Below are positions 9,917-17,934 of a DNA stretch of 64,000 nt, piece after piece. The DNA comes from Aequorivita capsosiphonis DSM 23843 (GTDB taxonomy: Bacteria > Bacteroidota > Bacteroidia > Flavobacteriales > Flavobacteriaceae). The position numbers and the translations under genes were made by a program. Position 1 is the first letter of the stretch. Each line of letters begins with the position of its first letter. The notes beneath the pieces were generated by a model. It was not told where the DNA came from. It saw nothing but the letters and a program-made list of their open reading frames with translations, and did not search any database. The stretch lies in NCBI RefSeq assembly GCF_000429125.1, contig NZ_AUBG01000001.1, positions 62,001-126,000 of the forward strand, written 5' to 3'.

Positions 9917-10897
9917 TCAGGCTGTAGCAGCTACCGATTTGTTTTGTTCCTGAAAATATTTAGGAGAGCATTTATATTTTTTCCTGAAGATTTTTGAAAA
10001 GTAGCTCCGGCTGGTCAAGCCAATGCTGTAAACAATTTCAGAAATATTTAGGTCGGTGGTCTTAATGAGCTCCAAAGATTTTTCCAAACGCACGTTTCTA
10101 ATAAAATCTATAACGGTCCTATCGTACATTTTTTTGAAGCCCTCTTGAAGCTTGGAAGGGGAAAGCCCGGTTTCCCTGCACAAGAAATCAATGGAATAAT
10201 CCAAGGAAGGATTTTCCCTTATAAAATCTGAAACGGCCGATATTCGTTCCATTTCCCTATTGTTAAGACAGCCATAATCTAAACCTATATTGTTTATCTC
10301 TTCTAACAATTGATTCATTTTAAGTCCCAGAATCTGGTATATCATGCCTTGCATAATAAGTTCTGAGGCAATATTTTCCTTTGTTATCCTCGACAGTATG
10401 TTTATTTTTTCCAAGAGCTTTAAATAAGGTTTTCCCGTAAACACATTTGTATTTTCTGGTAAAGCCGCACGAAAAGCCTCGGTAATCCTAAAATAGCAAC
10501 TATTTTCAATTTCTGGTGATCGGAGCTTTGGTCTAGTGAAACTTATGATGCAAAATTGATTGGAGGTCTGTTTTTGGAATTCTATATTAATACCTTTGCC
10601 AGCTCGGTCATAAATTATGGAGCTTTGAAAAGCCGCTATTTCATTCTGCTTTTCATCATTCAAACGTACGGACAGATTTCCTTGCCAGCAATAGATAAAA
10701 TAAAATCCTTCCTGATTGGAAACGTTTACCTTAATATTGTCGGCTTCTAACGGGCAGAGAGAATACTCTATGTACGCAAAGGGATTGAGAACCGTATTAA
10801 TTATTTGGGTTTGTTCAACATCCAAGGACAAGAATCTTCGGTTTTCTATGGCAAAAAGATTGTTGGAGTTGCTGGTAGAATTTGCGGATGGTTTCAT
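9917..10897 (-). CDS. AraC family transcriptional regulator
   Basis: Regulator of 326 aa. The C-terminal AraC helix-turn-helix pair is clear: DFLCRETGLSPSKLQEGFKK for the first and LNISEIVYSIGLTSRSYFSK for the second. The N-terminal about 200 residues would be the effector region. It is of the same broad type as the regulators at 4972 and 13942 but more diverged, especially in the N-terminal half. An IS1595-type element lies 117 bases upstream of its start, so its promoter region may have been altered. Target genes unknown. Confidence 0.92.
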   Translation of the reverse strand: MKPSANSTSNSNNLFAIENRRFLSLDVEQTQIINTVLNPFAYIEYSLCPLEADNIKVNVSNQEGFYFIYCWQGNLSVRLNDEKQNEIAAFQSSIIYDRAGKGINIEFQKQTSNQFCIISFTRPKLRSPEIENSCYFRITEAFRAALPENTNVFTGKPYLKLLEKINILSRITKENIASELIMQGMIYQILGLKMNQLLEEINNIGLDYGCLNNREMERISAVSDFIRENPSLDYSIDFLCRETGLSPSKLQEGFKKMYDRTVIDFIRNVRLEKSLELIKTTDLNISEIVYSIGLTSRSYFSKIFRKKYKCSPKYFQEQNKSVAATA

Positions 10898-11013
10898 AGT
10901 GAGGGTTTGTTTGAGAGTTGTACGTTTTTATTTTTTAGACAAAGACAATAAACTGGTCAAGTATTTTTTGATTCCTTCACTGTAAAATTAATTTCAAAAC
11001 AAAAAAGAGCTTA

Positions 11014-11988
11014 ATAAATTTGTAGAGGTCAGTAGTTAAATGCGTATCTTAGTTGTCAGTAAATATATTACATTATGGACATATTTAAGGGTCAAAATCT
11101 TCTAGAGTTCTCTGATCGGTTTAAAACTGACGAAGATTGCAAAGAATACTTAGCATATTTGAAGTCACAAACACCATACAAATGCTTGAAATGTAACCAT
11201 ACTGCCTGTCAAATTCTCAAGAATTATGGCAGACAATGTAACATCTGTGGCCACACTGAATCGGCAACAGCAAACACCCTTTTTCACAAAGTAAAGTTCG
11301 GTGTGAGAAAAGCTTTTTTTATATGTTTTGAAATGTCAACGACCACCAAGAGCCTATCAGCTAGTTATATGGGAGTCCGCTATGGCGTTACAGAAAAGAC
11401 AGCTCGATTGTTTATGCTTAAGATAAGGGAAGCGATGTCCTCCAGCGGCAACAATCCTATGGATGGAGTTGTCCACGTGGATGAATTTGTTTTGGGTGGA
11501 AAAGAAAAGGAAAAGGTGGGACGCAGCTATGACAGTAAGAAAAAGAAAGCCATAACAGCAGTGCAGCTAACCGAGGATGGCAAGGTCAAAAGAATGTATG
11601 CCATGAAAATTGATGACTTCTCGGCAGAATCTTTACAGTACATCTTTATCAATCATATTAGCAGAGAAGCAGAAGTTGTGACTGATAAGTGGAGAGGATA
11701 TAGACCAATAGCCAAAGCTTACAACATTACACAAATTGAAAGCAACAAAGGGTTGAATTTTAAAGCGCTGCACACTATGATCCATCAAGTGAAATCCTGG
11801 ATAAGAACGACATATTCTTGGGTTAGTGAACATAATTTGAACAGGTATTTTAATGAGTTCTGTTTTAGAATAAACAGGTCACAAAGTAAAGCAACCATAT
11901 TCAATAACTTGATTGTTAAAATGGTAGAATCTGATAAAATATATCAAACACAAATAATAAGTAACTAACTACTGACCTCTATAAATTT
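11014..11988 (+). mobile_element. IS1595-type insertion sequence with 8-bp direct repeat
   Basis: A transposase gene lies between near-perfect inverted ends of 22 bases (11016-11037 and 11967-11988, one mismatch), each carrying AGAGGTCAGTAGTT. The 8-bp sequence ATAAATTT occurs directly repeated at 11014-11021 and 11981-11988, as expected for the 8-bp target duplication of this family. Part of that sequence is palindromic, so the exact border is ambiguous by 1-2 bases. The element is about 960 bp with an intact gene and looks recent. Confidence 0.88.
11075..11968 (+). CDS. IS1595 family transposase
   Basis: Transposase of 297 aa. N-terminal zinc ribbon (CLKCNHTACQ and CNICGH, about residues 37-62), then a DDE-type catalytic core: VHVDEFVLGGKE (about residue 130), VVTDKWRGY (about 203) and the family ending NLNRYFNEFCFRIN with its acidic residue near 268. 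Length and layout fit ISXO2/IS1595 elements. The frame is intact and lies within matching inverted ends, so it is probably active or recently so. Confidence 0.95.
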   Translation: MDIFKGQNLLEFSDRFKTDEDCKEYLAYLKSQTPYKCLKCNHTACQILKNYGRQCNICGHTESATANTLFHKVKFGVRKAFFICFEMSTTTKSLSASYMGVRYGVTEKTARLFMLKIREAMSSSGNNPMDGVVHVDEFVLGGKEKEKVGRSYDSKKKKAITAVQLTEDGKVKRMYAMKIDDFSAESLQYIFINHISREAEVVTDKWRGYRPIAKAYNITQIESNKGLNFKALHTMIHQVKSWIRTTYSWVSEHNLNRYFNEFCFRINRSQSKATIFNNLIVKMVESDKIYQTQIISN

Positions 11989-12069
11989 GATTTAAAATGT
12001 AGCAAAATTGATATTTTTAACGTTATTTTTACACAATTAGCGAGTTTTTTATAGAGTATTCAGCAATTT

Positions 12070-12288
12070 TTAGCGGTATTCCTCATTTTTACTTTGTAAA
12101 TTTTTTTTCCATTTTCGTTTAAAACTCCGTTCCATTCTAGAAGATTCTTCCCACATCATTTTAAGTATAACGAAAATGGCGGTGAGTATTAATAATAGAT
12201 GTATCATGATACGCAAGTGGTAGATAAAAAAACCAACCCCCCATCCCATTCCGGAAAGTATTGCCATAGATAGAAATAACTTTGTCAT
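12070..12288 (-). CDS. small membrane protein, DUF5670/lmo0937-like
   Basis: Membrane protein of 72 aa with two hydrophobic segments (about residues 1-23 and 27-45) followed by a basic tail (SFKRKWKKNLQS). The arrangement GMGWGVGFFIYHLRIMIHLL resembles DUF5670 (lmo0937 family), small two-helix proteins of unknown role. It is on the same strand as the four-helix membrane protein to its right. The assignment rests on shape and a short pattern only. Confidence 0.6.
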   Translation of the reverse strand: MTKLFLSMAILSGMGWGVGFFIYHLRIMIHLLLILTAIFVILKMMWEESSRMERSFKRKWKKNLQSKNEEYR

Positions 12289-12475
12289 AATAGTTAGGTT
12301 TTAAGGTTATTAAAAAAATTGGAATTATGGTCTTATGTTTTTTGCCAAAATTTTTATGTGCTCAAGATTTAAAAAGTCCGCCGTTTTTCTTTCAATGGCC
12401 AACAAGCTCCAACCAACCAATTATAGTTGCACAAAAAATTTCCATAGTACATAGAAAGTCTTATTTAATTACTAT

Positions 12476-13000
12476 TTATTTAATATCAACATCGGGGCTT
12501 TCATTTAATTTCTCTTTCTTATGACGGTTTAATAATAAAATGGCACCGACAATCCCTCCACAAATGCCAGCCATTGCCCCGAACAGCAATACCCAAAAAA
12601 GGAGGAAACTGTGGTCCGGAAAACCTATATTCAATAGCGCACTTACATCATTTCCCATTATGGAAATATAAAATGCTGAAGAGAGAATAATATAGAGCGC
12701 CCACGCCAGAAAGCCCTGGAGTGCCCCGTCCATGTAAAAAGTCAGCCCCGCGGTACGGGCAGCCAATAGACCACCTGTAAAAACTGCTATTATATTGGTC
12801 AAAAAAAGCCATATAGTTGTACCTACAGAAACAAAGGGATCGTTGATTTCCCCATAAGCACTAATACCCAAACCAGCACCCAAGAGGTTCAACAACAATA
12901 AAATGGCCAAAATAGTAAGCGTGCCCGCCAACACACCACCCCATAAAATATGGGCTATTTTTTTCGGTGCGTTATTAAAATTGGTTATTATCTGTTTCAT
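12476..13000 (-). CDS. multi-pass inner-membrane protein
   Basis: 174-aa protein with about four membrane helices (about residues 18-40, 65-87, 92-115, 133-160), Gly-rich within the helices. It resembles small YrzE/TIGR04086-type membrane proteins in layout, with no catalytic motif. The C-terminal tail is hydrophilic (HKKEKLNESPDVDIK). It lies divergent to the YciE-like gene. I do not recognise a function. Confidence 0.75.
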   Translation of the reverse strand: MKQIITNFNNAPKKIAHILWGGVLAGTLTILAILLLLNLLGAGLGISAYGEINDPFVSVGTTIWLFLTNIIAVFTGGLLAARTAGLTFYMDGALQGFLAWALYIILSSAFYISIMGNDVSALLNIGFPDHSFLLFWVLLFGAMAGICGGIVGAILLLNRHKKEKLNESPDVDIK

Positions 13001-13235
13001 TACTTAAAATGGTTTATTTATAATCTCAATCTAAATTAATAACACCTTACACGAAAAATTGATGCGAAAACTAAAAATTTTTGTCTGATAGCGAATGGTT
13101 TAAGAAAAATAAATATTTATCCGTTGGTCATTTTTTGGATCAATAATTGATTTTTTAGAAATAGGAAAATACCTCTTCGTGAAATAGTTTTATGCTCCCA
13201 AAAAAGGGAAACATTTTAAATATTAAAAAAAAACC

Positions 13236-13718
13236 ATGAAAACATTAAAAGATTTATTTGAGCACCAACTAAAAGACCTTTACAGCGCAGAAGAGCAATT
13301 GATAAATGCACTGCCCAAAATGGTGGAAAATGCAAAAGACGAAAAATTAAAAAAAGCCTTTACAGACCATTTGGAGGAAACCAAAGGCCATAAAAGAAGG
13401 TTGGAAGAAGTGTGCGATGAACTGGGCATAGACCCTTTCGGCGAAACCTGTAAGGCAATGCAGGGCCTCATAAAGGAAGCCGAAAGTTTTTTAAAGGAAG
13501 ATATGACCGATGCCGTTAAAAATGCCGGTATTATTGGAGAAGCCCAACGCGTAGAGCATTACGAGATATCTGGTTACGGCACCGTTTGTACTTATGCCGA
13601 GGAACTGGGTTATAACGATATTGCCAAAAAACTGAAAAAAACCCTGGACGAGGAATACGGCTCCGATGATAAATTAAAGAAACTTGCCAAAGACCGTCTA
13701 AACGAAAAGGCGATGTAA
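13236..13718 (+). CDS. YciE/DUF892 ferritin-like protein
   Basis: 160-aa four-helix-bundle protein of the DUF892 (YciE/YciF) family. Diagnostic features are the start MKTLKDLFEHQLKDLYSAEEQL, EETKGHKRRLEEV near residue 48-60, and the helix QRVEHYEISGYGTV near 104-117. Glu and His residues in these helices are the usual di-iron-type ligands of the fold. Members are stress-induced; the reaction is unknown. Full family length. A terminator lies about 100 bases downstream. Confidence 0.92.
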   Translation: MKTLKDLFEHQLKDLYSAEEQLINALPKMVENAKDEKLKKAFTDHLEETKGHKRRLEEVCDELGIDPFGETCKAMQGLIKEAESFLKEDMTDAVKNAGIIGEAQRVEHYEISGYGTVCTYAEELGYNDIAKKLKKTLDEEYGSDDKLKKLAKDRLNEKAM

Positions 13719-13814
13719 AAATTAGCTGCGGGAATATGTAGAAAAATGGGTAAAGCTGCATATTCCTTTCCTTATATGGTACTATCCTCCCATTTTGGAT
13801 AGCACCAAAAAATT

Positions 13815-13852
13815 AATATCGGTACGGAAATTTTTTCTGTACCGATATTTTT
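13815..13852 (+). terminator. rho-independent terminator
   Basis: AATATCGGTAC / GTACCGATATT stem with a 14-base loop, followed by a T-run. It lies between the YciE-like gene and the next AraC gene. Confidence 0.8.
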
Positions 13853-13941
13853 ATGCCAAGTTTCGATAAAGCTACAAATAAACGTGAATTAGTTAGCATA
13901 CCGATAATATTGCACCTACCTTATCGTGTTAAACCTAAACT

Positions 13942-14958
13942 ATGCAAACTATACGTTCCCATTCCATTCCGCTTAAAGACGTTATACAAGATTTGGCGCT
14001 GCAAATGGATACACCCTTTACGCAAAACTGTAACGAGTTTCGCCTGGATATTCCCAAAACCTTGGGGGAAGGAAGCATAAAGGGTATTGATTTTAAGGAC
14101 GGCCTGTCGTTGCTCCAATACGACTGTACTTTCCGGGAGGATATGGAAATACAGTTTATAATCGATCAAGTGCACCCCTTAAAATTTATTTTCTGTGAAG
14201 AAGGCAATCTTACTCACCGCTTTGAAAATGAGATAAAAGAGCACCATATGTTGCTACTGGAAAATATTATTGTGGCCAGCTCCCAAAATAATGGACATAT
14301 TTTACAATTTAAAGGTGGGCTCAAGACCATAATCAATAGTTTGGAAATAAACCGGGCCGCATTTGAAAATACCGTGGACTGTGAACTCCACAGTTTAAAA
14401 AATGGATTGGAGACATTATTTAGGGATGTACATGCCAAAGAGGAATTTTACCATCACGGCAACTACTGCATTAAAATGGCAGATCTTTTTATTGAAATCA
14501 ACGGTTTCCCAAAAGAAGATTTTCTGCGTAGGATATTTTTTGAAGGAAGCGCCTTTAAGGTACTTACACTACAAATTTTGCAATATCAGGATGATTTGGC
14601 AACGTATGAAAACAAAACGGTTTTACGCAAATTTGAACTTAAACTAATACGTGAAGCTTCCGCAATAATAGATAATGAAATATTAGATTTTAAAACTGTT
14701 CAAGAATTGGCAAACCAAGTAGGCATTAACGCCAATAAGCTCCAGAATGGTTTTAAGGAACTGTATGATACTACCGTTAACAATTACGTTCATAATAGAC
14801 GTTTGGACCTTGCCAGCAATCTCCTTAAGAACTCGGAGCACTCCATTTCAGAAATTGTTTACATTGTAGGACTTTCCAGCAAAAGTTATTTTTCAAAAAT
14901 ATTTAAGGATAAGTATGGGCTTTCCCCTTCCACGGTGAGGATCAATGGCAAACATTGA
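13942..14958 (+). CDS. AraC family transcriptional regulator
   Basis: Regulator of 338 aa, a full-length paralog of the one at 4972-5985: both share LQYDCTF, EDMEIQFI, VHPLKF, NNGHIL or DNHGHIL, and the terminal helix-turn-helix SISEIVYxVGLSSKSYFS. The C-terminal about 100 residues are the AraC DNA-binding domain; the N-terminal part is conserved between the two but matches no named ligand domain. It is preceded by the YciE gene and followed by a terminator, so it is a separate transcription unit. Targets unknown. Confidence 0.92.
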   Translation: MQTIRSHSIPLKDVIQDLALQMDTPFTQNCNEFRLDIPKTLGEGSIKGIDFKDGLSLLQYDCTFREDMEIQFIIDQVHPLKFIFCEEGNLTHRFENEIKEHHMLLLENIIVASSQNNGHILQFKGGLKTIINSLEINRAAFENTVDCELHSLKNGLETLFRDVHAKEEFYHHGNYCIKMADLFIEINGFPKEDFLRRIFFEGSAFKVLTLQILQYQDDLATYENKTVLRKFELKLIREASAIIDNEILDFKTVQELANQVGINANKLQNGFKELYDTTVNNYVHNRRLDLASNLLKNSEHSISEIVYIVGLSSKSYFSKIFKDKYGLSPSTVRINGKH

Positions 14959-14987
14959 TTCCTTATAAATCTCTTTTTCCTTGAAAT

Positions 14988-15031
14988 AAAAAATCCCTCC
15001 CAGAGCGACCAAGCGAAGGAGGGATTTTTAG
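14988..15031. terminator. terminator hairpin
   Basis: AAATCCCTCC / GGAGGGATTT with a 17-base loop, followed on the plus strand by a T-run. It sits after the AraC gene and before a convergent small gene. Its A-tract on the left could also act for the minus strand. Confidence 0.8.
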
Positions 15032-15076
15032 TAAGCCTCCAATCAAGGGGCTATCTAATTGTTAGGTTTCGTCCAT

Positions 15077-15223
15077 TTATAAAGGGCGATCCGTTTTGGG
15101 TTCCCCAATAGGGTTTTGATCCTTTTTTCCAGGTTCTTTTTTTTCCGGTTTTTCATTATGATTCGGCACCCTGTGGGGCTCTTGCTCTCTTTTTTTTAGA
15201 GGATTATCGTTTGTAGTATTCAT
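15077..15223 (-). CDS. small charged, Pro/Lys-rich protein (48 aa)
   Basis: 48-residue protein starting MNTTNDNPLKKREQEPHR and ending PIGEPKTDRPL. It is rich in Pro, Lys, Glu and Asn, with no hydrophobic segment; probably disordered. It lies directly before the DUF7218-like gene on the same strand and belongs to a run of tiny hydrophilic genes. I do not recognise a family. Support is the clean frame and consistent neighbours. Confidence 0.45.
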   Translation of the reverse strand: MNTTNDNPLKKREQEPHRVPNHNEKPEKKEPGKKDQNPIGEPKTDRPL

Positions 15224-15254
15224 ATTCAAATTGTTTTTAGGTTTTTTAAATAAT

Positions 15255-15503
15255 TCAAGAGCTTCGCAACGCTTTTATAAGTTCTTTTTTATCCATGGAA
15301 CTTCTTCCCTTAATCCCTACTTTTTTAGCTTCTTCCATAAGATTTTGTTTGCTGCGGTCTTCATATTTTTTGGCCTCCCCACCTTTTTTGGAGGCATTTT
15401 TAGTGTTGGCAATACGGGCGGCTTTTTCTTTGCTCATACCGTCATCGCGCAGTTCTTCGTATTTTTTATCGTCTTTGATCTGTGGACCGTGATCTTTCGC
15501 CAT
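15255..15503 (-). CDS. DUF7218 / Rho-N-like small protein
   Basis: 82-aa basic protein, starting MAKDHGPQIKDDKKYEELRD. The core (GMSKEKAARIANT) and the C-terminal helix segment (NLMEEAKKVGIKGRSSMDK, then KELIKALR) match a widespread small-protein family with a SAP/Rho N-terminal-like DNA- or RNA-binding end. Members are often found near stress genes. Activity unknown. The plus-strand frames over the same bases are shadows. Confidence 0.82.
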   Translation of the reverse strand: MAKDHGPQIKDDKKYEELRDDGMSKEKAARIANTKNASKKGGEAKKYEDRSKQNLMEEAKKVGIKGRSSMDKKELIKALRSS

Positions 15504-15533
15504 AACTTAAGTTTTAGAGTGTTACTATACATT

Positions 15534-15701
15534 TTATCTGCTGTTTCTTTTTCTGCTTTCAGCTTGCTTATTCAATTCCCTTATCATTTCGTCAAATTCA
15601 CCTTCATAAAAAACTACGGGATTGGAATCCAAAATATTTTCATTGATTCTTCGTTTATCGTCTTTTTTAAAATTTCGTTTTTTTATCCATCTTATTTTCA
15701 T
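15534..15701 (-). CDS. small basic protein (55 aa)
   Basis: 55-aa protein starting MKIRWIKKRNFKKDD. I chose this start (15701); the longer frame adds an unlikely hydrophobic leader. The tail (FDEMIRELNKQAESRKRNSR) is basic and helical-looking. I recognise no family. It lies between the DUF7218-like gene and the SDR gene on the same strand. Confidence 0.5.
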   Translation of the reverse strand: MKIRWIKKRNFKKDDKRRINENILDSNPVVFYEGEFDEMIRELNKQAESRKRNSR

Positions 15702-15799
15702 AGAATCAATTTCTTTTCTTAAATACTTAAAATTACTTCGGTTTAGAACAACTGCTTTGCTCCAAAACAAAAAAAAGTAGCACAATTAGTGAATTAAAC

Positions 15800-16648
15800 C
15801 TAAGAACCGACGATTTCCCCACCATTTATATGGATAAATTGTCCAGTAATATAACTACTGTCCTCACTTGCCAAAAACACATACGCCGGCGCTACTTCGC
15901 AGGGTTGACCGGGACGCCCCATTGGTGTGTCCTTTCCAAAATCTGAAACATCGTTAAAAGTGGCAGGAATCAACGGCGTCCATATTGGCCCTGGAGCAAC
16001 TCCATTAACACGAATGTTTTTTTTAGCCAAATTCTTTGCCAGAGCTCTGGTAAAACTAACGATAGCCCCTTTTGTGCTTGAATAATCAATTAGATGCTCA
16101 CTTCCACGATAAGCCGTAACGGAGGAGGTGTTGATAATACAATCTTTTTCCCTTAAATATTCCAATGCAGCCTTTGTTACACGGAAATAAGTATAAATAT
16201 TGGTCTCAAATGTTTTCTCCAGCTGGGCATCGTCAATTTCAGAAAGGCTATCTTTTGGAAATTGCATAGCTGCATTGTTGACCACAATATTGAGACCGGC
16301 AAATTCTTTAATACATTGTTCAACCACTTTTTTACAAAAATCCGCATTCCTTAGATCTCCTTCTATTATTTTACATTCAGCGCCTTCCGCTTCTACCAAT
16401 TCCTTTGTGTTGTTCGCATCCTTATCCTCCTTTAGATATACGATTGCAATCTTGGCGCCCTCTCGCGCAAAGTGTACAGCTATACTTCGGCCTATGCCAC
16501 TATCCCCGCCCGTAATCAAGGCTATTTTGTTTTTAAGCTTACCGCTACCCTTATAATCATTACGGATAATCTTGGGTTTGGGATTCATTAGGTATTCCTT
16601 GCCTGGCTGGGATTGGGACTGTTTCGGTATTTTTTTCTTTTTATCCAT
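15800..16648 (-). CDS. SDR family oxidoreductase (YghA-like)
   Basis: 282-aa short-chain dehydrogenase. Visible: TGGDSGIGRSIA (nucleotide site, after about residue 44), NNAAMQFP, the catalytic Ser in NTSSVTAYRG and YSSTKG (Tyr and Lys), and the C-terminal GQFIHINGGEIVGS typical of this group. The N-terminal extension (PKQSQSQPGKEYLM, then KGSGKLKNK) is like that of the YghA group of stress-linked oxidoreductases. I chose the Met at 16648; the frame extends to 16711 with a less likely leader. Substrate unknown. It is downstream of several tiny stress-type genes on the same strand. Confidence 0.88.
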   Translation of the reverse strand: MDKKKKIPKQSQSQPGKEYLMNPKPKIIRNDYKGSGKLKNKIALITGGDSGIGRSIAVHFAREGAKIAIVYLKEDKDANNTKELVEAEGAECKIIEGDLRNADFCKKVVEQCIKEFAGLNIVVNNAAMQFPKDSLSEIDDAQLEKTFETNIYTYFRVTKAALEYLREKDCIINTSSVTAYRGSEHLIDYSSTKGAIVSFTRALAKNLAKKNIRVNGVAPGPIWTPLIPATFNDVSDFGKDTPMGRPGQPCEVAPAYVFLASEDSSYITGQFIHINGGEIVGS

Positions 16649-16767
16649 TCTTATTTTAAGTTTTTCAAACCTTCCTTTAAAAAATAAGTTTTCATAGGAA
16701 ATACTCGGCACTAATTTTTTCCATACTTTCTCTCATTCTTCAATCTAATGTTCCATTTTTAATTTTA

Positions 16768-16923
16768 TTATGCTTCCCGTTCAACTTCCTCTTCATCCTC
16801 ATCTTCATCCTCCTCGCCATATTGATTGGCGTGGTCCTCTTTTTGGGGGCCTTTTTCTCTTCTTGGGTATAAACTGCGTAGTTTGTCGTCCTTATCTTTA
16901 TCTTTTTGAGCTGTTTTTTTCAT
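16768..16923 (-). CDS. small acidic-tailed protein (51 aa)
   Basis: 51-aa protein starting MKKTAQKDKDKDDKLRSLY, with RREKGPQKEDHANQYGE in the middle and a tail rich in Glu and Asp. The NQYGE segment also occurs in the tiny protein at 1016-1153. Likely disordered; acidic tails occur in histone-chaperone-like and desiccation proteins, but I cannot claim a role. The start is the Met at 16923; the longer frame adds hydrophobic residues not typical of the family. Confidence 0.5.
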   Translation of the reverse strand: MKKTAQKDKDKDDKLRSLYPRREKGPQKEDHANQYGEEDEDEDEEEVEREA

Positions 16924-16961
16924 ATTCGTTTTGTTTAAGTTTAGGAAGATATTTAATGATT

Positions 16962-16994
16962 TAAAACCTTCCAAACAGGTAGCCTGGAAGGTTT
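16962..16994 (-). terminator. hairpin terminator candidate
   Basis: AAACCTTCCA / TGGAAGGTTT stem with a 12-base loop, 22 bases beyond the stop of the 38-aa gene (minus strand). The T-tract on the minus strand is short, so the termination call is moderate. Confidence 0.55.
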
Positions 16995-17015
16995 AAAAAT
17001 GCAAAAAATGGCTAA

Positions 17016-17132
17016 TTACTTTCTTCGGGGATTTTCTTTTTTATCATCCTGCTTTTTGTTGGGCTCACTTTTTTTTGTAGTACCCGTTTTTTGGTTCTGT
17101 TGTTTTTTCTGATCTTCTTTTTGAGTGCTCAT
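17016..17132 (-). CDS. small Lys/Gln-rich protein (38 aa)
   Basis: 38-aa protein: MSTQKEDQKKQQNQKTG at the start and KKENPRRK at the end. It is almost entirely Lys, Gln, Asn, Asp and Thr. Disordered and unrecognised. It is the first of the minus-strand run of tiny genes and lies opposite to the split LigD operon. Such repetitive A-rich frames can be chance, so confidence is moderate. Confidence 0.4.
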   Translation of the reverse strand: MSTQKEDQKKQQNQKTGTTKKSEPNKKQDDKKENPRRK

Positions 17133-17319
17133 AACGTTTAATTTTAATGTTCAAATCAAAATTAGATGCTTATCTCTGTTGAAATGTGCTTTATAAAATA
17201 ATTAATTGACCCGTTGAATAAATGGAGACTTAAGCCTCCATATTTTGGCATTTTTTTATAAATACCACATCCTGCCATTTTGTAATTTGTGTTAAATAAG
17301 TCAAAATAACTCTGCAAGC

Positions 17320-17931
17320 ATGAAAAGCCAGAACGATTACCAAAAAAAACGCGATTTTTCCAAAACCAAGGAGCCGCAAGGAAATTCCAATAGCACGAAC
17401 GGTAAAGATCCAATTTTCGTCATCCAAAAACACGATGCCACAAACCTTCATTTCGATTTCAGGTTGGAAATAGATAATACACTTAAGTCTTGGTCCGTTC
17501 CAAAAGGCCCGAGCACAGACCCAAGTGTAAAGCGAATGGCCATTCCTACCGAAGACCACCCTATGGATTATGCAGATTTTGAGGGCACCATTCCCAAGGG
17601 GCAATATGGGGGCGGAACGGTTATGATCTGGGACAATGGCACTTTTGAAAACATCAAGAAAGACAAGGATAGCGAGCCAATAGATTTAAAAAAAGCATAC
17701 AAAATGGGCACTTTGGAAGTAAAACTAAAAGGAAAAAAATTGAAAGGCGGCTATGCTTTGATTAAAATGAAATCCGGCAATATGAAAGGAAACTGGCTGC
17801 TCATAAAAATGGACGACGAAGAGGCCGATGCCCGAAGAAATCCCGTAAGCACCGAAAATGAAAGCGTTGTCACGGGCCGCAGTATGAAGGAAATAGCCAA
17901 TGATGAAAATGATGAAAAAGAGGAAGAATAG
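17320..17931 (+). CDS. stand-alone LigD 3'-phosphoesterase domain protein
   Basis: 203-aa protein equal to the N-terminal phosphoesterase domain of LigD. It removes 3'-phosphate or ribonucleotides from DNA ends so they can be joined. Signatures: FVIQKHDATNLHFDFRLE (His and Asp in the metal site, about residues 31-48), KSWSVPKGPS, TEDHPMDYADFEGTIPKG and GGGTVMIWDNG. The stop is TAG at 17929-17931; the ligase gene starts one codon later in the same frame, so the two would form one fused protein if the stop were removed or read through. Acidic tail (ENDEKEEE). Confidence 0.93.
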   Translation: MKSQNDYQKKRDFSKTKEPQGNSNSTNGKDPIFVIQKHDATNLHFDFRLEIDNTLKSWSVPKGPSTDPSVKRMAIPTEDHPMDYADFEGTIPKGQYGGGTVMIWDNGTFENIKKDKDSEPIDLKKAYKMGTLEVKLKGKKLKGGYALIKMKSGNMKGNWLLIKMDDEEADARRNPVSTENESVVTGRSMKEIANDENDEKEEE

Positions 17932-17934
17932 AAA

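Noticed and set aside
12327-12524. 65-codon plus-strand frame
   Set aside because: Overlaps the membrane-protein gene at 12476 at its end and has no recognisable protein character.
15231-15722. 163-codon plus-strand frame
   Set aside because: Shadow of the minus-strand genes at 15255 and 15534: Phe/Leu-rich composition comes from the reverse of Lys/Glu codons.
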